This document shows, piece by piece, positions 17,173 through 27,307 of a DNA stretch of 64,000 nt. Below the pieces are notes generated by a model. The model was not told the DNA's origin. It did not search any database and saw only the letters and a list, made by a program, of their open reading frames with translations. The position numbers and the translations under genes were made by a program. The first letter of the stretch is position 1; every line of letters begins with the position of its first letter. Source of the DNA: Paenibacillaceae bacterium GAS479 (GTDB taxonomy: Bacteria > Bacillota > Bacilli > Paenibacillales > Paenibacillaceae); assembly GCA_900105225.1 (NCBI GenBank), contig LT629764.1, positions 2,869,501 through 2,933,500 on the forward strand, given 5' to 3'.

Positions 17173-18837
17173 ATGGATACGAAGAATCCTCCGGTTTCTA
17201 ATTTCATTCGCGCAATTATTGTTGACGACGTGGAGAGCGGCCGCACGCAGCAAGTCGCTACGCGATTTCCGCCAGAGCCGAACGGCTATTTGCATATTGG
17301 TCATGCCAAATCCATCTGCCTGAACTTCGAGGTTGCCGATGAATTCCGCGGACGCACGAATCTGCGTTTTGACGATACGAACCCGGTCAAAGAAGATACG
17401 GAGTATGTCGATTCCATTCAGGAGGATGTTCGCTGGCTCGGCTTCCAGTGGGAGGAGCTTCGCTTCGCTTCGGATTACTTTGAGGAGTTCTATGAGCGTG
17501 CGCTTTTGCTTATTCGCAAAGGCCTTGCCTACGTCGATGATTCAACGCCGGAAGAGATGAGAGAACTGCGTGGAACGCTGACGCAACGCGGCACCAACAG
17601 TCCTTATCGCGACCGTAGCGTTGAAGAGAATTTGGACTTGTTCACACGTATGCGTGCTGGCGAGTTCCCGAATGGAGCGCGGGTGCTGCGCGCCAAGATC
17701 GATATGAGCTCGCCCAATATTACGCTGCGCGACCCGGTGCTGTATCGAATTTCGCATGCGCATCATCATCGTACCGGTGATGCTTGGTGCATTTATCCGA
17801 TGTATGATTTCGCTCATCCGCTAAGCGATGCGATCGAGGGCATTACCCATTCAATCTGTACGCTGGAATTCGAAGATCATCGTCCTCTCTATGACTGGAC
17901 CATTGAGCATTGCGAAATGGAGGCGCGTCCGCGTCAATACGAATTCGGCCGGCTCAATTTGACCAATACAGTCATGAGCAAGCGCAAGCTCAAGCAGCTT
18001 GTCGACGAAGGCGTCGTAGACGGCTGGGACGATCCCCGCATGCCAACGATCAGCGGACTGCGTCGCAAAGGCTTCACGCCAGAAGCAATCGTCACCTTTT
18101 GCCGCGAGATCGGTGTTGCCAGGGCATGTAGCGTCGTTGACGAACAAATGCTGGAGCATTTTATCCGCGAGGATCTGAAGTTGAAGGCGCCGCGCACAAT
18201 GGCTGTTGTCCGGCCGCTCAAGGTTGTCATCACTAACTATCCGGAAGGACAAGTGGAGTGGCTGGAGGCCGAGAACAACAACGAGAATGAAGCGATGGGT
18301 ACGCGCCAAATTCCATTCTCCCGTGAGATTTATATCGAGCAGGATGACTTCATGGAGAACCCACCGGCTAAGTATTTCCGTCTGTTCCCAGGCAATGAAG
18401 TCCGTCTCAAGCATGCTTACTTCATTAAATGTGAAGAAGTCATCAAAAACGAGTCGGGTGAGGTTGTCGAGCTTCGCTGCACCTATGATGTGGAGACGAA
18501 GAGCGGAAGTGGCTTTACCGGACGTAAAGTCAAAGGAACCCTTCATTGGGTGGAGGCCTCTCATGCCGTTCCAGCGGAATTCCGCCACTTTGAACCGCTT
18601 ATTGCAAGTGAGGCCGAAGGGGATGACAAGTCATTCCTGGAATGCATCAATCCGAATTCGCTGCAAGTACTGGACGGATTTGTCGAGCCGGAGATGAAAA
18701 ATGCCGCAGCAAGCGACAAGTTCCAGTTCTTCCGTCACGGCTACTATAGCGTAGATCCGAAGTTTACTAACTCCGATCGGCCGGTATTCAACCGGGTTGT
18801 GTCGCTGAAAAGCTCTTTCGATCCCTCTAAGGCTTGA
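17173..18837 (+). CDS. glnS: Glutamine-tRNA ligase
   Basis: 554 residues, normal for GlnRS. It charges tRNA-Gln directly. The class I signatures are present: [15 protein letters not shown] (HIGH) and VMSKRKLK (KMSKS variant); the beta-barrel anticodon domains follow from about residue 340. Many Firmicutes lack GlnRS and use Glu-tRNA-Gln amidotransferase instead, so its presence is typical of Paenibacillus relatives rather than Bacillus subtilis. The ATG at 17173 follows GAGAGGTTGGGTGG and gives the family start; the longer frame to 17128 runs over the promoter region. Confidence 0.96.
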   Translation: MDTKNPPVSNFIRAIIVDDVESGRTQQVATRFPPEPNGYLHIGHAKSICLNFEVADEFRGRTNLRFDDTNPVKEDTEYVDSIQEDVRWLGFQWEELRFASDYFEEFYERALLLIRKGLAYVDDSTPEEMRELRGTLTQRGTNSPYRDRSVEENLDLFTRMRAGEFPNGARVLRAKIDMSSPNITLRDPVLYRISHAHHHRTGDAWCIYPMYDFAHPLSDAIEGITHSICTLEFEDHRPLYDWTIEHCEMEARPRQYEFGRLNLTNTVMSKRKLKQLVDEGVVDGWDDPRMPTISGLRRKGFTPEAIVTFCREIGVARACSVVDEQMLEHFIREDLKLKAPRTMAVVRPLKVVITNYPEGQVEWLEAENNNENEAMGTRQIPFSREIYIEQDDFMENPPAKYFRLFPGNEVRLKHAYFIKCEEVIKNESGEVVELRCTYDVETKSGSGFTGRKVKGTLHWVEASHAVPAEFRHFEPLIASEAEGDDKSFLECINPNSLQVLDGFVEPEMKNAAASDKFQFFRHGYYSVDPKFTNSDRPVFNRVVSLKSSFDPSKA

Positions 18838-18920
18838 GGATTGAACGGCACGTAGTTAATCTGTGAGTTAAAAAGCTATCTGGATCGCAGTTTAAGCTTG
18901 TAAGTTGGACGCTAGAAATC

Positions 18921-18964
18921 AAAAGGACCTGTTCTCCGCATTATGGGAGAACAGGTCCTTTTGT
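18921..18964 (+). terminator. Rho-independent terminator of glnS
   Basis: Perfect stem AAAAGGACCTGTTCTCC with its complement around a 7-base loop, followed by TTTT. Confidence 0.9.
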
Positions 18965-19224
18965 ATGTATTAAATGATAGCTCCACACGTGACGAATTTA
19001 CCCTGAATTAGGGGCAGGGAGATGAAATAGTCTACCACAGCGAGTGGAAGTAAGATTGGTTCGCGGAGAAGCTCTGCTGTTAGGGCCCCAATTTCATCTT
19101 AAGTAATGAAAGAGATGTGGTAGAAGTATACTTGTATACGAAGAGGAAGAGGAAGGCCACAGTGTAGCTACAATGCAGCTACAGTGCATTCAGCTCATCT
19201 ACAATTATTCCTTCAATAAAACAG

Positions 19225-19249
19225 AAAAGCGACCCCGGAGGGCCGCTTT
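19225..19249 (-). terminator. Rho-independent terminator of the SLH-protein gene
   Basis: On the minus strand AAAGCGGCCCTC/GGGGTCGCTTTT followed by CTGTTTT, 19 bases after the stop. Confidence 0.75.
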
Positions 19250-19267
19250 ACACTGGTATAAGAAGAA

Positions 19268-20854
19268 TTAGTTCGAGAGACCAGCGTTAGGCAGGTAACG
19301 TGCGATCAGCGTTGCCGCTTCAGCACGGTTAGCGAAGGCGTTGCCAGCGATTTGAGTCTTGGATTGACCAAGAACCAGACCAGCTTTGACAGCAGCCGCT
19401 ACTTCAGCTTTTGCCCATCCGAGGTTAGCAGTGTCCTTGAATCCAGCCAGGGCTGCAGTTGCTTCCGCATCTGTCAGTTTAACGGATTTTCCGGCATACT
19501 CCGACGCGCGAACGACGATAGCAGCTACCTCTTTACGCGTGATTGGCGCGTTCGGGTTGAAGTTTCCTTTGTCATCACCAAGTACCAGACCGATCTCAGC
19601 AGCAGCAGCTACTGTACCAGCATACCATTTGGAAGAGACAACGTCATTGAACTTGTAGGTCGACGACGTTACAGGTTGAACTCCGAGCGAACGGATAACC
19701 AGCGCTGCGAATTCTGCACGGTTGATGCTGCGCTTTGGCTCGAACAAGTTCTTGCCAGTGCCTTCAACGATCAATTTCTCGGACAGGTTCGCAATGTGAT
19801 CTTTGGCCCAGAATGGCAGCACATCGTTGAAACGTGCTGTTTTACCTTGGATCACAGTGTAGATGGATGCACCGTCACGTTTCAGTGTAGCAATCGTTTT
19901 GTTGTTTTCCGTTGCGAATGTGCTAGGCACGAAGCTCAGCTCTTTCGCAGTCGGGTTGAACATAACGCCTGCTGCATTTTTCGTGGCAGCGGAAGTCAGA
20001 GGAATCGTACGGGATACGAGTTGTCCGAACTTCTCAATCGCGATCTCTTTGCCACCGCCTACAGCTACGACACGGAAGTCGTAAGCATCAGCAAGTTGGC
20101 TAGCGCCGATGGCGCTGATAGCATCAGATACTGCTTTCGCAGCATCACCCGTCAGCTTTTTCATTTCTACACGGATAACCAGATCCTTGAGCTCAACCCC
20201 GAGGGATTTAGCCAGTTCAGCCAGTTTCAGTGCGGAAAGTGGAAGCGTGATGGATACGCCTGCATCGTTGTAGATGGTCAGCGTTTTGCCATTCAGCAGC
20301 GCGTCAGCAGGCAGATAAACCGTGTCCGTAGTCGTTTTGATACGGGCGTTTTCATTTGCCTTCAGAGCTGTGATCAACAGGTCGCGGTTAACTTTGCCGT
20401 CTGCACCAACGATCTCACCGGTAGTTGGAGGATAGTAACCTCCAGGCCCACCAGGACCAGTAGTGTAGCTGTTATCAACTCGTTTGTATACAACACCATT
20501 CACAGCACTCTTGTCAGAGTATTGCAGGGTGTAGTAAGCCGAGTTAGTAACCGTGGAATCAATGTTGTAGATGTATTGACCGTCGGTGTATGTACTGTAC
20601 GTTGCATAAACCGTGGTAGGTTCAGTTGCGCCTTCGCCGTATACTTGGATCGAAATACGGTTTTGACCATCTACATATACATCGCCGTTCACGTAAGTGT
20701 CACGATCAACGTATACAGTACCCGTTACTCTGCTGTCCTTAGAGGAAAGCTTATCAAATCCAGAGGCTGCAAAAGCCAGGATTGGAGAAAGTGCGGATAC
20801 AACCATCATGAACACGAGCAAAGCCGCAGTCTTTTTGGTTACAAGCTTTTTCAT
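19268..20854 (-). CDS. S-layer-type surface protein with three C-terminal SLH domains
   Basis: 528 residues. Signal peptide: MKKLVTKKTAALLVFMMVVS, cleaved near LAFAAS. The N-terminal half is beta-rich, with Tyr/Val/Thr runs (VYVDRDTYVNGDVYVDG) and a Gly/Pro hinge near residues 135-145 (GPGGPGGYYPP). Three SLH modules occupy about 345-528 and bind pyruvylated secondary cell-wall polymer; each has the INRAEFAALVIRSLG-like core. AAAGGAGGTGAAATG is an excellent ribosome site, suggesting high expression. The next gene encodes a Wzy_C-type ligase and a glycan export and synthesis cluster follows, so this protein is a plausible glycosylation target. Whether it is the main S-layer protein is unknown. 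Confidence 0.88.
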   Translation of the reverse strand: MKKLVTKKTAALLVFMMVVSALSPILAFAASGFDKLSSKDSRVTGTVYVDRDTYVNGDVYVDGQNRISIQVYGEGATEPTTVYATYSTYTDGQYIYNIDSTVTNSAYYTLQYSDKSAVNGVVYKRVDNSYTTGPGGPGGYYPPTTGEIVGADGKVNRDLLITALKANENARIKTTTDTVYLPADALLNGKTLTIYNDAGVSITLPLSALKLAELAKSLGVELKDLVIRVEMKKLTGDAAKAVSDAISAIGASQLADAYDFRVVAVGGGKEIAIEKFGQLVSRTIPLTSAATKNAAGVMFNPTAKELSFVPSTFATENNKTIATLKRDGASIYTVIQGKTARFNDVLPFWAKDHIANLSEKLIVEGTGKNLFEPKRSINRAEFAALVIRSLGVQPVTSSTYKFNDVVSSKWYAGTVAAAAEIGLVLGDDKGNFNPNAPITRKEVAAIVVRASEYAGKSVKLTDAEATAALAGFKDTANLGWAKAEVAAAVKAGLVLGQSKTQIAGNAFANRAEAATLIARYLPNAGLSN

Positions 20855-20949
20855 ATTTTCATTTCACCTCCTTTCAAGTGAATAAATGTAAATTTCAAGA
20901 CAGTAATTTAGTACTAAAATTCTATTAACCTCTGCAAATAAATTAATTG

Positions 20950-21003
20950 TTTTCCCGGAAATATTGACGACAAGTGCTATTATACTCAAAATTCCCGGGA
21001 AAA
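20950..21003. repeat. Inverted repeat upstream of the SLH-protein gene
   Basis: GTTTTCCCGGAAAT and AATTCCCGGGAAAAGG form imperfect inverted arms about 30 bases apart in the gap between the ligase gene and the SLH-protein gene, roughly 100-150 bases before the SLH start. Possibly an operator or mRNA leader structure. Confidence 0.4.
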
Positions 21004-21071
21004 GGAAGGGTTATGTTGAAAATTGTAAATTTATCCGGTATTCAATAGAAAACTGTCGATCAGTGTTTAAA

Positions 21072-23558
21072 TTAAGACGCTACTAACTTTTTAAACAGGG
21101 CTTCTTCGTTTGAATCAGCTTGGAACAGTTTTTCTTTAAGGTCAGGATCAGACTGGCCTAGCTTCTCGATTGATGCAAGATAGTAACGAATTGCCGATCG
21201 TGAAGTTGCTGCTTCATCAATAGCTGGTTCCGACTGGTCTCTCGGTACTAGAGCATCACTCAAAGAAGGTTTCAGCATCTCTGCTGCTTCTGCATAGCGT
21301 CCTGAATGATAGTCAATCTGAGCCATTGCTTGGCGAACCGTTGTCGAAACGTTGAAACGACGTCCTTGAAGCTGCTCTTTAGGAAGCTCCTTAAGCTTGT
21401 CCATACGGTTAAGGATATCCTGATAGATTTCAGCAGCTCGGTTCCATCTTCCTTCGAAATCTCCGCTCCCGGCATTTTTCTCGTTCAAACCGAGATCAGC
21501 AAGCTGCTTGATACGCATTTCATAGAGGGTAATATCCCAAGGGAAATTGATCTGTGCATCCTCTAATGCTGCAATTGCTTCTGGAAGATTGCCGGCAAGA
21601 AGTTGGTTATTATTCACAGCCTGTACTATTTGACGCTCGTATGGCTCTTTAAGTTGCGCTTCTTGAAGAATTTTTTTTGCTTGCTCCAAATACTCGGCAT
21701 TTTGTGTCTGTCCATAGACCTGGCTGAGCCAGTCCGCTTTGACCAAATAGTATTGTGTATTGGACGGGGAGAGTGAAATCGCCTTATCCAATACAGGGAA
21801 GATTTGATCAATGGAGGCTTGCTGTTGAGCCATCGCTCTTGCCTTATCAAATTGAATATAGGAAGCATAGAAACGATAAGCGAATACACCGGTAATAATG
21901 ATAACAACAGACAAAACGGCTGGATAGATACGTTTCAAGTTAGGGTTTTTCAAAGTAAGTTTAGGTAAAGACAGTTCCTTATCATAAACTCCGATCATGC
22001 TACCGAGAGAGAAGAAAACGATGGCGGCAATGGATATATAGCTCATGTCGAAGTCGAAGAAACTGTGAAGAAGAATCGAAATGGAGAAGATAAAGTAGAT
22101 TAGCTGGCTACCCCTCTTTTTGGGATGGCGAATCCAAGTGCGTACAAACAACCAGTAGACCAGTGCAAAAAATCCAATCTGAAGCAGAAGGCCAATCCAA
22201 CCTGTTTCTACGAGAACTTGGAAGATATAACTATGAGTTTGATTACTCGTATAAGGATTGGTCTGGTATTTCTGATAGAGAGCTTGCCAGCCTCCGCCGC
22301 CAGTTCCGAAGAGCGGATAATCAGCTACAAGCGTGACGGCATTCTCGTAAAAGGTTCCGCGTTCTAGCACACTATGCTGTTTGAAGCTGATATTTTCAAG
22401 GCGATCAGCAAGGTTGGATGGCAGCCAGCCGCGAACGGTTGCGCTGGAAAGAACAACTGCAGCACCGATAACGGCAAGCAAGATCATTGATACTGGTGCT
22501 GCAAGGTAGGAGATTTTGCGCTCCGAGAAGCGTTCCAGCTTGGCTTCCAACCAAGGTTCAACCCAGCGATTCAAAGCTAGAATAAGAAGCAGAGCAACAA
22601 GAGAGGCTCCGAGTAAGGCTCCCCAGCCGGCTAGAGCTTCTGAACTAAACAGAGGCATGAGTTTTTCTGGCGGAATTTGCGATCCTCTTTCATTGAAACG
22701 GAGAACCTGCTTCGCGATGGAGATAGACTTCGACTCAATGATGCCGAGTACGGCAAATGAAATGATTACAGTAACGAACAGATGCAGCACATACATTAAT
22801 TGCTTGCTTACCTTAAGAAACGGCATCGTTAAGAGGACTGCAAGAGGAATCACAACTAGCGCTGCCCGAGAATAGGTAAGCATGAATGAAACGAATAGAG
22901 GCACAAGCATGAACGCATGGATACTGATCCAGAGGCGTTTTTTGGTATGTGTTGTGTAATAGGCTGCGGCCAGCAGAACAGCGATCAATAGGGCGGCATA
23001 CGTATTGGGATACTGGAAGACAGAGGTCATCCGGTATGTATCAAGCTGGAACCAAAGGGCATCTGGATACCAATATTGACCAAATAGATTGATGACGCCA
23101 AACCATACCAACACATAGCTAGTTAGGAGGAGAATAGTTTCGAGTGCAACTCTCGTATAACGAGTGTCGTTATAATAGAGACCGAAGACGAAAAAGGCAG
23201 CCAGCAGGCAGCTGACCATCGTCATAATATTCGCGGTATTATTCGACGCGGCACCGATTGAAGAGATAGCGTAGCTGATGGGGAGCAGCCAGACTGCAAT
23301 AGAGAGGATAGCTTTCCAACTGTTTGTGTTCCATACCTTGAACAGATGGGCTGCCATGATTAGAACAAAAACGAGGGAGTAGATAGAGGCTCCGATCAGC
23401 TTTTTCTCGAAGCCGAAGTCGTATCCGTTGAATAAGCCGGCCTTGAAGGTGTAAATTAGGAAGAATATGGAGGCCATGAGAATAGCTGCCCATTTTAAAA
23501 GCGAAACGTCAGATTCTTCCTTTTTGATGTACTTAGGTGGTGAAGGTTGTCGATTCAT
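21072..23558 (-). CDS. O-antigen-ligase-type (Wzy_C) membrane protein with TPR tail; candidate protein O-glycan ligase
   Basis: 828 residues. About a dozen membrane helices span residues 18 to about 545; the large extracytoplasmic loop region holds GTGGGGWQALYQKYQTN and TSNQTHSYIFQVLVETGWIG, the Wzy_C core of the ligase/polymerase family. From about 560 to 828 the protein is soluble and helical with TPR-like repeats. Wzy_C plus TPR is the layout of WsfB, the S-layer O-glycan transferase of Paenibacillus alvei. Position between an SLH surface protein and an ABC glycan exporter supports transfer of a finished glycan to protein. Alternative: capsular polymer ligase or polymerase. Confidence 0.8.
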   Translation of the reverse strand: MNRQPSPPKYIKKEESDVSLLKWAAILMASIFFLIYTFKAGLFNGYDFGFEKKLIGASIYSLVFVLIMAAHLFKVWNTNSWKAILSIAVWLLPISYAISSIGAASNNTANIMTMVSCLLAAFFVFGLYYNDTRYTRVALETILLLTSYVLVWFGVINLFGQYWYPDALWFQLDTYRMTSVFQYPNTYAALLIAVLLAAAYYTTHTKKRLWISIHAFMLVPLFVSFMLTYSRAALVVIPLAVLLTMPFLKVSKQLMYVLHLFVTVIISFAVLGIIESKSISIAKQVLRFNERGSQIPPEKLMPLFSSEALAGWGALLGASLVALLLILALNRWVEPWLEAKLERFSERKISYLAAPVSMILLAVIGAAVVLSSATVRGWLPSNLADRLENISFKQHSVLERGTFYENAVTLVADYPLFGTGGGGWQALYQKYQTNPYTSNQTHSYIFQVLVETGWIGLLLQIGFFALVYWLFVRTWIRHPKKRGSQLIYFIFSISILLHSFFDFDMSYISIAAIVFFSLGSMIGVYDKELSLPKLTLKNPNLKRIYPAVLSVVIIITGVFAYRFYASYIQFDKARAMAQQQASIDQIFPVLDKAISLSPSNTQYYLVKADWLSQVYGQTQNAEYLEQAKKILQEAQLKEPYERQIVQAVNNNQLLAGNLPEAIAALEDAQINFPWDITLYEMRIKQLADLGLNEKNAGSGDFEGRWNRAAEIYQDILNRMDKLKELPKEQLQGRRFNVSTTVRQAMAQIDYHSGRYAEAAEMLKPSLSDALVPRDQSEPAIDEAATSRSAIRYYLASIEKLGQSDPDLKEKLFQADSNEEALFKKLVAS

Positions 23559-23784
23559 GGTAAACTCCTTTATTGAGGGTTATTTATATTCTATTCCGTT
23601 TCGCGTTTGATTACAAAATCAATCTTTATGGTTGCCTCATCTATCTTCATTAGTAATTTACTAATTAAATCTTCTGTCTTGGATGAAAACTGTCGGTTAA
23701 TCCAATATTGATCCAGAATAAATGGGATTCATTATTTACTTAAATAAATGGGGTAAGATAACTTAATTTAAAGGATGTGTAGTT

Positions 23785-24564
23785 ATGGCAAGTCACAGGC
23801 TGTTACTATTGAAACAACTATCAAAACGTGATATAGAAAGCAGATACAAAGGGTCACAATTAGGGATGATCTGGTCTTTTGTGGTTCCTCTATTAATGTT
23901 AGTAGTATATACGTTTGTATTTAGTGTTGTTTTTGAAGCGAGATGGAAAACTGATTCGGGCAACAAACTAGAATTCGCTTTAATTATTTTCTCCGGTATG
24001 ACTGTGTTTAATTTTTTTTCGGAGGTTATTAGTCGTTCGACTTCAATTATTGCTTCTAATACAAACTATGTAAAGAAAGTGATTTTCCCTTTAGAGGTTT
24101 TACCAGTAACAGTGATCTTATCTGCTCTCTTTCAAGCTTTAATTAGCTTTTTTATCTTATCAATAGGCATTCTTATTATTGATGGGTCTCTAAACTGGAC
24201 TATGGCTTATCTTCCAATAGTTATGTTGCCTGTTATTTTCACAGCCACGGGTTTAAGTTGGTTTCTTGCTTCTTTGGGTACATATATTCGGGATGTCAAT
24301 TACGCCATAAATATATTTATTAGTGCGTTAATGTTTCTAAGTCCAATCTTCTATCCAATATCTTCAGTGCCGGATGATCTCAAGTTCATTTTCCATCTCA
24401 ATCCTCTTAGTTATACAGTTGAAGATATTCGGAATATTATGTTGTGGGGAAAACAGCCTAATTTCGAGTGGTTAATAATTGGTTCTACTATAGGATTGCT
24501 TACTTTGATGTTAGGATATTTTTGGTTTAATAAGACGAAAAGGGGCTTTGCAGATGTCCTATGA
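23785..24564 (+). CDS. ABC-2 type glycan exporter, permease (Wzm-like)
   Basis: 259 residues with six membrane helices. KRDIESRYKGSQLGMIWSFVVPLLMLVVYTFVFS is the standard N-terminus of Wzm/TagG polysaccharide exporters. It moves undecaprenyl-linked glycan across the membrane together with the ATPase encoded next, which overlaps it by 11 bases. Codon use turns clearly AT-rich here compared with upstream genes. Confidence 0.92.
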   Translation: MASHRLLLLKQLSKRDIESRYKGSQLGMIWSFVVPLLMLVVYTFVFSVVFEARWKTDSGNKLEFALIIFSGMTVFNFFSEVISRSTSIIASNTNYVKKVIFPLEVLPVTVILSALFQALISFFILSIGILIIDGSLNWTMAYLPIVMLPVIFTATGLSWFLASLGTYIRDVNYAINIFISALMFLSPIFYPISSVPDDLKFIFHLNPLSYTVEDIRNIMLWGKQPNFEWLIIGSTIGLLTLMLGYFWFNKTKRGFADVL

Positions 24565-25774
24565 CCCGATAGTTTTAAAAGACATTAGCAAACAATATAA
24601 AATCTATGAGAACCCACGAGATAGATTGAAACAATTCCTTTTTAAAAGTAAGCGATATTATAAGGAATTTTGGGCGTTAAGAAACGTCAGTTTTGAAGTT
24701 GGTAAAGGCCAGACTGTTGGAATCATTGGTAAGAATGGATCTGGGAAAAGTACGTTGCTTCAAGTCATTACTCAGACCCTTCAACCGACAACAGGTGACC
24801 TACAAGTAAATGGAAGAGTAGCGGCGCTACTTGAACTTGGAAGTGGATTTAATCCAGAATTCACTGGAAGAGAGAATGTTTATTTAAATGGCGCTATTAT
24901 GGGGCTTTCTCAAAAAGAGGTCGAGGAGAGATTTTCTTCGATCGAAGATTTCGCAGAAATTGGTGAGTTTATTGATCAGCCTGTTAAGACCTATTCTTCA
25001 GGAATGTTTGTGCGGCTGGCCTTTGCTTGTGCGGTCAATGTCGATCCTGAAATTCTCATCGTAGACGAGGCTTTGTCTGTTGGAGATATGCAGTTCCAAT
25101 TAAAATGTATGGATAAGATGAAACAATTTAAAAAAGAAGGAAAGACCATCTTATTTGTTAGTCATGATACATATTCTATAAAGAACTTTTGCGATGAAGT
25201 TATATGGATGAAAAATGGACAGGTCTATATGCGAGGAGGAGTTCAACGCGTTACGGATTTATATGAGGATTACATGAAGGCAGTAAACGTTCGAGAGGAG
25301 CTTGTTGAAGAAAATACTCGATTAGAGTATTTAAAAGTTAATAAGGTCACGATTGCAGATGGAGCTGGAAATAATACGAACACCGTAACTGTGAGTCAAG
25401 ATATGACGGTTAGTGTAGAATATGAGATTAAAAAGAGCATAGATGGTATTGTAGGTGGGGTGGCCATTATCGACAATTTAGGTACTTATGTTTGTGGCCT
25501 TAATACAAAACTTGATCGTTTCTCATTGCCATCAAATATGGGAAAACATGTATTGAACTGCCATTATGAACAATTGCCTCTTCTACCTGGAACATATTTT
25601 TTGGATATCGGTTTTTTTGAGAGTTCTGGGCTTGTAAGGCTCGATTATAGAACTAAGGTTGCTTCTTTTACCGTCAGTTCCAAGGATTATTTGGCTGAGG
25701 GAGTCGCTTACTTACCACATACGTGGTCGAATTCTGTGTCTAAACCAGAAGGAGGAGAAGTGAATGAAGTATGA
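24554..25774 (+). CDS. ABC glycan exporter ATPase with C-terminal glycan-recognition domain (Wzt-like)
   Basis: 406 residues. Residues 1-240 are the ATPase: Walker A GKNGSGKST, signature YSSGMFVRLAFA, Walker B ILIVDEALSVGD. Residues about 265-395 form a beta-sandwich extension of the Wzt C-terminal type, which in O9a-type systems reads the chain-terminating modification of the glycan. A chain-modifying enzyme is therefore expected, and the following gene is a methyltransferase. Start ATG 24554 is preceded by AAAAGGGG; the TTG at 24548 is less likely. Confidence 0.92.
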   Translation: MSYDPIVLKDISKQYKIYENPRDRLKQFLFKSKRYYKEFWALRNVSFEVGKGQTVGIIGKNGSGKSTLLQVITQTLQPTTGDLQVNGRVAALLELGSGFNPEFTGRENVYLNGAIMGLSQKEVEERFSSIEDFAEIGEFIDQPVKTYSSGMFVRLAFACAVNVDPEILIVDEALSVGDMQFQLKCMDKMKQFKKEGKTILFVSHDTYSIKNFCDEVIWMKNGQVYMRGGVQRVTDLYEDYMKAVNVREELVEENTRLEYLKVNKVTIADGAGNNTNTVTVSQDMTVSVEYEIKKSIDGIVGGVAIIDNLGTYVCGLNTKLDRFSLPSNMGKHVLNCHYEQLPLLPGTYFLDIGFFESSGLVRLDYRTKVASFTVSSKDYLAEGVAYLPHTWSNSVSKPEGGEVNEV

Positions 25775-27269
25775 CGTAACGGTTGATCTGGCGAAAAAGT
25801 CATCTCATTCTATTATTCTTTCTCAAGTGAGTCGGGGGAAAAAAGTGCTGGAATTCGGACCGGCCTCCGGTTATATGACGAAGTATATGAAAGAAAGATT
25901 AAATTGCAGGATTACAGCGGTTGAACTTGATCCCTTAGCGGCAAGGTTAGCTGAAAAGTATTCTGATAAAATGATCGTAGCAAATATCGATAATGAAGAA
26001 GAATGGCTATTAGAAGTCTCTAAAGAAACCTATGATTTTATTTTGTTTGCTGATGTTCTAGAACATCTTCGTAATCCGTTCGAAGTTCTGAGAAAAGTAG
26101 CTGAGATACTGGAACCCAATGGCTCAATTATATTTTCTGTCCCTAATGTATCCCACAATTCTATTATTATGGATTTAATGATGGGTAAATTTGATTATAG
26201 AAGCGAGGGTTTATTGGATTCCACGCATATTCACTTTTTTACTCGTAAGACCATTCTTGGAATGCTTGAATACACAGATTTAAAAGTGCTGGATTGGAAC
26301 GTGACGCAAAGACGCCCTGAGACAACAGAGTTCAAGCAAGATTACCGGAACTTCCCTAGGGATGTGGGGAAATTCTTGGAAGATAGAGAAGACGGTCATA
26401 TATATCAGCATATTGTTACTGTCCAAAAAGGCGGTTTTTTAAATTCTAGTCCGGATGCTCTGAGGCGTCTGCCAGAAAATTACTTGGATAGCCCTTACTT
26501 CCAAGTTTACTGGGGTAATGAAGGTTTTTTTGATGAATTGAAATCGACACGAGTACCAATTGATTTAAATCGAAGCCAATTGATCTCGTATTCCGTAGTT
26601 TTGCCGGGAAATATTCAGGGGAAATTGCGCCTAGATCTGGCCAACGTTCCTGTTTTAGGCGAGATTGAAAGGATTCAAGTTGAATCACGTGACAGTGAAA
26701 AGAGATATTACTGTTGGGATGCGGCAGCCTATCAGAAGTCGGACTTTAAATGTGAGAATCTGATTTTAGAGCCGTTCCAAGGTAAGCTTTACTTTGTCTC
26801 GGCTAATGACGATCCGAGTCTCATTTTAAATCATTTTACTCTCGATCCTGATGAGGATGGTTTTAAAATTTCAATTGAGATGAAATTAAACGGATCGATA
26901 AATGGAATCATAAATTTTCTGAGTCAGCGAGTTCTAAGGCTTGAGGAGGAATGTAAGGAATTAAAGGAACAAAATAACGTTTTAATTTCCAAATCAAGTA
27001 TAGATGATAAATTGACCCAAATGCTGACTACGCTTGAAACACATCAAAAACACACGGATGAGCTCTTTTTGAAAATCAATAATGGCTCAGAGCAGCTTCA
27101 TGATGACATTGATCAAGGATTTAAGAATATGACAAGTTCATTAAATGCCACAAAAGCATTAGAACTTGAATTATCGACTTCATTAGTTGAAGTTATAAAT
27201 AAATTAGATGAAATCAAATCCTCCGTGGAGAGATCTATCCTTAAAAAATTTTTCTATCGGGATCGCTAA
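25764..27269 (+). CDS. Class I SAM methyltransferase with C-terminal coiled coil; candidate chain-length/terminator protein
   Basis: 501 residues, overlapping the ATPase gene by 11 bases behind AAGGAGGAG. Residues about 20-180 form a Rossmann methyltransferase (VLEFGPASGYMTKY, acidic AVELD, FADVLEHLRNP). About 230-370 is a beta-rich domain of unknown type, and 375-490 is a heptad-rich coiled coil. A capping methyltransferase fused to a coiled coil recalls WbdD, whose coiled coil acts as a molecular ruler that sets O-antigen length and pairs with a Wzt bearing a C-terminal domain. Function inferred from architecture and context. Confidence 0.8.
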   Translation: MKYDVTVDLAKKSSHSIILSQVSRGKKVLEFGPASGYMTKYMKERLNCRITAVELDPLAARLAEKYSDKMIVANIDNEEEWLLEVSKETYDFILFADVLEHLRNPFEVLRKVAEILEPNGSIIFSVPNVSHNSIIMDLMMGKFDYRSEGLLDSTHIHFFTRKTILGMLEYTDLKVLDWNVTQRRPETTEFKQDYRNFPRDVGKFLEDREDGHIYQHIVTVQKGGFLNSSPDALRRLPENYLDSPYFQVYWGNEGFFDELKSTRVPIDLNRSQLISYSVVLPGNIQGKLRLDLANVPVLGEIERIQVESRDSEKRYYCWDAAAYQKSDFKCENLILEPFQGKLYFVSANDDPSLILNHFTLDPDEDGFKISIEMKLNGSINGIINFLSQRVLRLEEECKELKEQNNVLISKSSIDDKLTQMLTTLETHQKHTDELFLKINNGSEQLHDDIDQGFKNMTSSLNATKALELELSTSLVEVINKLDEIKSSVERSILKKFFYRDR

Positions 27270-27307
27270 TGGTGTAGCAGGTGAGTTGAAAATAAGGGGT
27301 TTGAAAA

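Larger units (their letters stand above)
18838..19267. other. Intergenic region between converging glnS and SLH-protein genes
   Basis: 430 bases. Apart from the two terminators listed separately, no gene, repeat or regulatory element was recognised. Confidence 0.5.

Noticed and set aside
19352-20881. 509-residue plus-strand ORF antisense to the SLH-protein gene
   Set aside because: The minus-strand gene has a signal peptide, SLH domains and a strong ribosome site; the antisense product has no recognisable feature.
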